A DNA stretch of 52,817 bases, from positions 1 to 52,817 of the forward strand of contig JAFSVI010000052.1 in NCBI GenBank assembly GCA_017445145.1, read 5' to 3'. The position numbers and the translations under genes were made by a program. Positions 48,477 through 52,817 of the stretch are shown here, piece by piece. The notes beneath the pieces are model-generated. The model ran no database searches. It was not told the origin of the DNA and saw only the letters and a program-made list of their open reading frames with translations. The DNA comes from Bacteroidaceae bacterium (lineage in GTDB: Bacteria > Bacteroidota > Bacteroidia > Bacteroidales > Bacteroidaceae). Positions within the stretch are counted from its first letter, which is position 1. Every line of letters starts with the position of its first letter.

Positions 48477-51400
48477 ATGAAGCAAATCTCCACCATACAC
48501 CCACTCACCGCCGCCTGTCTCGCCCCGCTCTGCGCCGCCCTCCGCCGCGCCCCGCTTTGCGCCGCCCTCTGTCTCGTCCTTTTGGCTTCATGCAGCGAGG
48601 ACACCTTGCCCTTCGGCACCACCGCCGCCGACATCGACTCCACCGAGGCCATCGTCTTCGTGCCTACCACCGTGGAGCAGATAGAGCTCCAATATGCCTA
48701 TGGCGCCACTCGCGCCGCCGTGCCCGCCGCCTCTCCGTCGGGTTCCGCCGCCGCCGTGCGCCGCGCCAACACCCCCGGCTCCCGCCCCTTCGAGGGCGAC
48801 GCCAGCGGCCTCCACCTCCACCGCATGCCCCTCCCCTTCGTGGAGATACACCCCCGCACCGCCGCCGCCCCCGCCACCGCCGCCCCCGGTTCTCAGAGGT
48901 TGCGATATTATCGCAACCCCAGCAACCCCAGCAACCCCAGCAACCCCGCCACCCGCGCCTCCGCCGCCCCCGGCACCGCCGCCGCCCCCGCCACCCGCGC
49001 CTCCGCCGCCACCGACATTGCCACCTCCTCCAACTTCCACTCGTCCATGACCGTGTGGGGCTACATCAGCGCCGCCACTCCCTCCCACGACGATGCCACC
49101 CTCTTCAACCGCGTGCTCATCAACAAGGTGAACAACTGGCGCACATCCGTACACTGGCCCTACGACGGCGACAACGGCGGCTCGCGCACCATGCGCTTCT
49201 ATGCCATCGCACCATCCATCGAGGACCTCGAACTAACACTCACCAACACACCCGCCTTTGCCACAGCACCCACATTCACCTATCGCGTGCCCGATGACCC
49301 CGCCGAGCAGCTGGACCTGCTCTTCGGCATATCCACCAACGGAGGCCAGACGGGAGAGCACGACAAGACCACAGAATCCTCGGATATAGAGATTGCCAAA
49401 GGCCCTATCACCGGCGGCGACTACATCGACGACAGCTGGAGCCGAGAGGACCACCTGGGGAAGGACGACAAAACCGTGGATCTACAGTTCCGCCACATCC
49501 TCACCGCCATACGTTTCGTGCAGGGCAACATACCCACGAATCTGCGCATAACCTCCATCACCCTCAACAGCATCAAGAACCGAGGCACATACAACGCTGG
49601 CACAAGTGCATGGACCATCGATGACGCCTCCACAGGCCACTACACCATCGACGTCAGCTACACACCCACCAACTACACCGAAGGTTCCAACGTATATATC
49701 GATGGCGGCAACGTTCTCTTCCTCATGCCACACACATGCACCTCGGGAGCTGAACTCGAAGTGGCGCTGACCGACACCAACGGCACACCCGACAACACCG
49801 CCGACGACCGCAACCACACCATCAAGGTGTCTCTCTCTGGCGACGTTTGGATGCCAGGCTACACCGTGACATACAAAGTGGCCGTTGGCGAGCTGCGAGG
49901 CGACTACTATCTTGCCGTGGAGAAGGGCAGCGACGGGGCTACCACCACCCTTGAGAACGACGTCAACGCCCACGACGTCACCACCGGCACCTTCAAGGTA
50001 CACAGCTACCGCATGTTCCAGGACTACAGCAGCAGCGAGGGTGGCACCGCCACTGGACCCTCGCACCCCATCCACTGGAAGGTGAATGCCATATACAAAG
50101 CCAACAGCGACGGCACACGCTCTGCCACGGTCTTCGACGAATCCCCGGCTTGGCTGCAAGCTCTCACTGGATGGAACGTACAAGGACATAGTGGCGTCGC
50201 CGTCGATGGCGGTGAAAACACAGGAGCAAGCTACACCTTCAACGCTGCCTCCGGTTCGGTATATTCTCATGCAGGCATCCTGAAAAACAATACCGAGCCA
50301 GCCTCGCTATGGGACCTGTCGAAGATGAAGGTAGTAGGTAGTACATATACCATCACCACCTCTCCCAGCACAACTGCCAATTGCTATATCATCAACAAAA
50401 AGGCGGGATCTTACACCTTCCCCATGGTCTATGGCAACGGCCTCGTGGAGGGAAACCCCAATGTCAGCGGCACCACATGTGTGGACCACGAGGGCGACAT
50501 CATCACCACACCTTATATCCTCGACCAATTGAACAAGACGAAGACGGTGACCTCGGACAACGTTACCACTGTTACCGAGACAAACTACGGCACCGACGGC
50601 ACGACATTTGGACCAGACTATAGCGACGTCACGGCAGAAATCCTCTGGCAGAGCGAAGATGGGCTCGTACATTCACTTTCACAGAACTTCGGAGGCAACA
50701 CCAACGCCTCATATATAGGCTTCTCAGCTGGCGACAACGACGGCACGCACGTCAAGCCCGCCAACTGCATCATCGCCCTCAAGGGCAAGAAGAGGACGAG
50801 GACACGCACGAAAACGACAGATGTTTCCAAAGTTTCAGAGAGCACAACAGAACCTGACGGGACAACAACGACGACGACGGGCGACCTTGAAAGTGGAGAA
50901 TATCCTCGCACACAGACGACAACCGAAATCACTATTGCTTCTGGCACCAAGACCACCACTACCACCACGGTAACGCAAAATGATTGGAGCGCATGGAGCG
51001 TGGCAAACGACTATGATAACCTCTGGTTCTGGCACATCTGGATGACCGACGAAATCTATCCCAACCGCGAACAGACAGGCAAAACCGTAGGCTCCACCGT
51101 GCTGCGCAACAGCAGCGGAACGGAGCAATACAAAATCATGCCAGTCAACCTCGGATGGGTGCCTGCCAGCGACAGCTACACCGTATATGAGCACCGCGAA
51201 GCGTGGATAGAGATTGTGCAGTGCGCCAGTGACGGCAGTGCCCTCGCCGGCAGTGGCAACCCTTGCTACGTGAAGATCTCGCAGCTGGCGCAGCAGACAC
51301 CCGAGGAGGGTACGAGCCTGACCTTCCAGTGGGGCTTCCCCGTCACCGCCTCAGGCACACCGGCGGCCACGTGGACGCACGCCGGAGCATGGAGCACCAC

Positions 51401-51701
51401 GAAAACCCTCTACGACCCCTGCCCACCTGGCTACCAGCTGCCGCCTCCTGGTCTCTTCACCGGCGACGTCACCGCCAGCAACGGCAATGGCACAGGTTGG
51501 TTCTTCTTCCCGCAGGCGGGAATCTCCACCGGGGCGCAGAAACTGCGTCAGGGACTCTTCTACCTGCCCTTCGGCAACTACTGGAGCAGCGATGCCACAC
51601 CCACGGCCATCACCCTCGGCAGCGATGGCACCCTCGGCACCAGCACGCCCGGTGCATCCACAGCCCTCCCCATCCGCCCTGTAGGCTCATGGCGGGAGTA
51701 G
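48477..51701 (+). CDS. Large fimbrillin-like lipoprotein with FISUMP-like C-terminus
   Basis: 1074 residues. The signal peptide is unusually long because of an internal duplication (APLCAALRRAPLCAALC); the lipobox is LLASC. Residues about 70-190 are an Ala/Pro/Thr-rich linker that includes the repeat peptide RLRYYRNPSNPSNPSNP. A fimbrillin domain follows (SSMTVWGYISAATP, TMRFYAIAPS, LQFRHILTAIRFV). A Thr/Lys-rich segment near residues 765-835 precedes a C-terminal region with YDPCPPGYQLPPPGLFTG and GNYWSSDA, typical of FISUMP-type domains. Its large size and position after two fimbrillins suggest an adhesin or tip-like partner; this is inference. Confidence 0.78.
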   Translation: MKQISTIHPLTAACLAPLCAALRRAPLCAALCLVLLASCSEDTLPFGTTAADIDSTEAIVFVPTTVEQIELQYAYGATRAAVPAASPSGSAAAVRRANTPGSRPFEGDASGLHLHRMPLPFVEIHPRTAAAPATAAPGSQRLRYYRNPSNPSNPSNPATRASAAPGTAAAPATRASAATDIATSSNFHSSMTVWGYISAATPSHDDATLFNRVLINKVNNWRTSVHWPYDGDNGGSRTMRFYAIAPSIEDLELTLTNTPAFATAPTFTYRVPDDPAEQLDLLFGISTNGGQTGEHDKTTESSDIEIAKGPITGGDYIDDSWSREDHLGKDDKTVDLQFRHILTAIRFVQGNIPTNLRITSITLNSIKNRGTYNAGTSAWTIDDASTGHYTIDVSYTPTNYTEGSNVYIDGGNVLFLMPHTCTSGAELEVALTDTNGTPDNTADDRNHTIKVSLSGDVWMPGYTVTYKVAVGELRGDYYLAVEKGSDGATTTLENDVNAHDVTTGTFKVHSYRMFQDYSSSEGGTATGPSHPIHWKVNAIYKANSDGTRSATVFDESPAWLQALTGWNVQGHSGVAVDGGENTGASYTFNAASGSVYSHAGILKNNTEPASLWDLSKMKVVGSTYTITTSPSTTANCYIINKKAGSYTFPMVYGNGLVEGNPNVSGTTCVDHEGDIITTPYILDQLNKTKTVTSDNVTTVTETNYGTDGTTFGPDYSDVTAEILWQSEDGLVHSLSQNFGGNTNASYIGFSAGDNDGTHVKPANCIIALKGKKRTRTRTKTTDVSKVSESTTEPDGTTTTTTGDLESGEYPRTQTTTEITIASGTKTTTTTTVTQNDWSAWSVANDYDNLWFWHIWMTDEIYPNREQTGKTVGSTVLRNSSGTEQYKIMPVNLGWVPASDSYTVYEHREAWIEIVQCASDGSALAGSGNPCYVKISQLAQQTPEEGTSLTFQWGFPVTASGTPAATWTHAGAWSTTKTLYDPCPPGYQLPPPGLFTGDVTASNGNGTGWFFFPQAGISTGAQKLRQGLFYLPFGNYWSSDATPTAITLGSDGTLGTSTPGASTALPIRPVGSWRE
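48898..48943 (+). repeat. Family C palindrome followed by 9-bp tandem repeats, inside a fimbrillin-like gene
   Basis: TGCGATATTATCGCA (48901-48915) is the centre of a perfect 21-base palindrome flanked by GGT and ACC. Three copies of CCCCAGCAA follow (48917-48943) and encode NPS repeats. The same 15-base core lies in the transposase gene at 52405-52423, where on the opposite strand it is also followed by CCCCAGC. Confidence 0.8.
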
Positions 51702-51780
51702 CGGACGCTGTCTGTGGCTCTTCATGTGGTGAAAACGGTAAAACTGACGCTTGCGCGACGCCGACGTGTGTGGCGTGTCT

Positions 51781-52284
51781 TCAGACTTTGGGAGTGCCGT
51801 CGCAGATAGCCTTTGTCATGGCGTTGAGGTCGAGGCACATGGCACGCGTGAGGGGGATGCGCTGGTTCTGATGAGGCCATGGTGCGAGGATGAGGAAGCG
51901 CCCATCGGCACAGGCGTCGTAGAACTGATGGCCGGGCTTCGAGAAACTGTTGAAGCCCCATGGCGTCAGGAAGATGAGGGGGAGACGAGCATCGAGGACA
52001 GCGCGCATCACGGTCTGCTCGGCAGGACTGATGGAGGGCGAGACAGGCACGGTGCCTTGGCTGGCCAGGACGAGGAACTCGTCCTTTTTTGTTTCTATCT
52101 CTTCGGGAGTGAGACGGCGGCTAAGCTGCACCTGCCGCTTCAGGGGGTATGACAGAAGGAAGCGGTTGCCGATGGCGGCGTAGCTCTGCCCGCCGATGCT
52201 GATGTCAAAGCGCACACGGAAATAGTCGGGGTGCGCGCGACGGATGGCCAGACGGCGGGGATTGTCGCGCACATAGGCTATCAT
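51781..52284 (-). pseudogene. C-terminal part of a frameshifted REP-associated tyrosine transposase
   Basis: 167 residues are open from an internal ATG. The frame continues upstream through HGLHWSASYYETPLSGRDQLER, which lacks its own start. It contains MIAYVRDNPRRLAIRR, a motif seen after the Y1 core in Bacteroidetes RAYT proteins, and a further domain with APWPHQNQRIPLTRAMCLDLNAM. It is one base out of frame with the Y1 part upstream; the shift falls in a run of seven C (52369-52375 on the complement). Removing one C joins the two. It may be a decayed gene, a phase-variable one or a sequencing artefact. Confidence 0.7.
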
Positions 52285-52360
52285 CCTCTCCAGCTGGTCA
52301 CGGCCAGAGAGGGGGGTCTCGTAGTAGCTGGCGGACCAGTGGAGGCCGTGCTTGCTCTCC

Positions 52361-52817
52361 TCAGTGGTGGGGGGGCGGGGGCGGCTGTGGCGGCAGTGGC
52401 TGGGGCTGCGATATTATCGCAGCTCCTCCAAAGGGCGGGCCGGAGGGGGCGCCTTGAGGGAAGACGCGGCGGAAGGCCTTGTTGCAGCCCTGTTTGAAGC
52501 CGAGGATGATGCGGCCCAGGTGCGTGGCGCTGTCGGCGGTGATGAAGAGGACGAAGTGGAGGTGGTCGGGCATGAGCTGCCAGACGATGAGGCGGGCCTG
52601 GGGGTGGTAGTGCTCGATGGTAAGGAGGCTCTGGAGGATTTCCTGGCCCAGTGCTGAAGGCACCACGGTAGGCGCACCTGGGCTGCCGGGTGGCAGGGCG
52701 GGGTTGCCAGTGAGGGTGCCGAGGAGGGGGCGGCGGCCCTCGGTGGTCATGGTGATGTGATAGATGCGGCGGCCGTAGTAATCGACGTTATTAAGGCGGT
52801 GGGGGATGGACGAGGCG
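52361..52817 (-). CDS. REP-associated tyrosine transposase (RAYT), Y1 domain, cut by the window edge
   Basis: The frame is open from the window's right end (NNVDYYGRRIYHITMTTEGRRP) to a stop at 52361; the ATG at 52750 is probably internal. The HUH-type motif is LMPDHLHFVLF, preceded by HYHPQARLIVWQ and followed by GFKQGCNKAFRR, as in Y1_Tnp/RAYT proteins. These single-strand-specific enzymes act on REP palindromes and are usually domesticated rather than self-moving. The frame then runs through a family C palindrome (GGAAIISQPQP) and a Pro-rich tail before ending. The catalytic tyrosine, normally C-terminal to HUH, probably lies in the other frame. Confidence 0.75.
   Translation of the reverse strand, partial: ASSIPHRLNNVDYYGRRIYHITMTTEGRRPLLGTLTGNPALPPGSPGAPTVVPSALGQEILQSLLTIEHYHPQARLIVWQLMPDHLHFVLFITADSATHLGRIILGFKQGCNKAFRRVFPQGAPSGPPFGGAAIISQPQPLPPQPPPPPHH
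52405..52423 (-). repeat. Family C palindrome inside the RAYT gene
   Basis: GCTGCGATATTATCGCAGC is a perfect 19-base palindrome with a single central base. It shares the 15-base core TGCGATATTATCGCA with 48901-48915. On the minus strand it is followed by CCCCAGCCACTGCC, similar to the CCCCAGCAACCCC after the other copy. It sits between the Y1 core and the frameshift. Confidence 0.8.

Noticed and set aside
48588..49154. A glycine-rich minus-strand open frame
   Set aside because: A shadow of GCC/CCC simple repeats in the fimbrillin-like gene.
51702..51780. Terminator after the large fimbrillin-like gene
   Set aside because: Only a weak ACGCC/GGCGT hairpin without a T-tract; not strong enough to call.

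Overview
The window is GC-rich DNA from a member of the Bacteroidales. The evidence is promoters of the TTTG-N20-TAnnTTTG type, SusC-like barrels with STN domains, LruC-domain and fimbrillin lipoproteins, DUF4230/DUF4348/DUF4974 families, a BlaR1-type peptidase with a TonB C-terminus, and xylan/xyloglucan-type glycosidases. A gut or rumen plant-fibre degrader related to Prevotellaceae or Muribaculaceae fits. The GC content looks high for most named Prevotella, so I do not name a genus. I see no rRNA, tRNA or CRISPR array, and no complete insertion sequence.

Layout. 0-2.6 kb (-): small lipoprotein, BlaI repressor and BlaR1/TonB peptidase. 2.8-7.1 kb (+): a cell-surface signalling unit of ECF sigma factor, minimal DUF4974 anti-sigma and STN-bearing outer-membrane barrel. 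7.1-14.2 kb (-): a compact operon of GH30 glycanase, glycyl radical enzyme (HypD type), its activase and a helix-hairpin-helix barrel protein. 14.4-17.1 kb (+): queF and an LruC lipoprotein. 17.2-20.1 kb (-): GH31 and UmuD, with umuC divergent at 20.3-21.6 kb. 21.7-22.5 kb (+): an orphan lipoprotein. 22.6-34.9 kb (-): pheS, ABC ATPase, aguB, two LruC/beta-helix surface proteins, aguA, a 981-residue PEP/pyruvate-binding-domain protein and a membrane ferredoxin. 35.0-38.4 kb (+): DUF4348 lipoprotein, murB and two DUF4230 proteins. 38.8-44.1 kb (+): glutathione peroxidase and four coupled glycosyltransferases. 44.3-51.7 kb (+): stand-alone AICAR transformylase, a small basic protein and three fimbrillin-type lipoproteins. 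51.8 kb to the end (-): a frameshifted REP-associated tyrosine transposase (RAYT).

Functional themes are plant-polymer and hydroxyproline use (GH30, GH31, HypD/HypE), agmatine to putrescine conversion (AguA, AguB), cell-surface construction (LruC proteins, fimbrillins, glycosyltransferases, murB) and error-prone repair (UmuD, UmuC).

The most distinctive feature is a set of short palindromic repeats, several sitting in frame inside genes. There is a CTACTCCCC/GGGAGGGG family (in blaR1, the anti-sigma gene and the barrel gene). There is a CCGGCG-CTTTTC-CGCCGG family (in the barrel gene, in a 30-bp tandem array, and degenerate in the activase gene). There is also a TGCGATATTATCGCA family (in a fimbrillin gene and in the RAYT gene itself). 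A separate array of 22-bp units lies before the peroxidase gene. The RAYT and these palindromes may form an active or recently active REP system that adds peptides to proteins.
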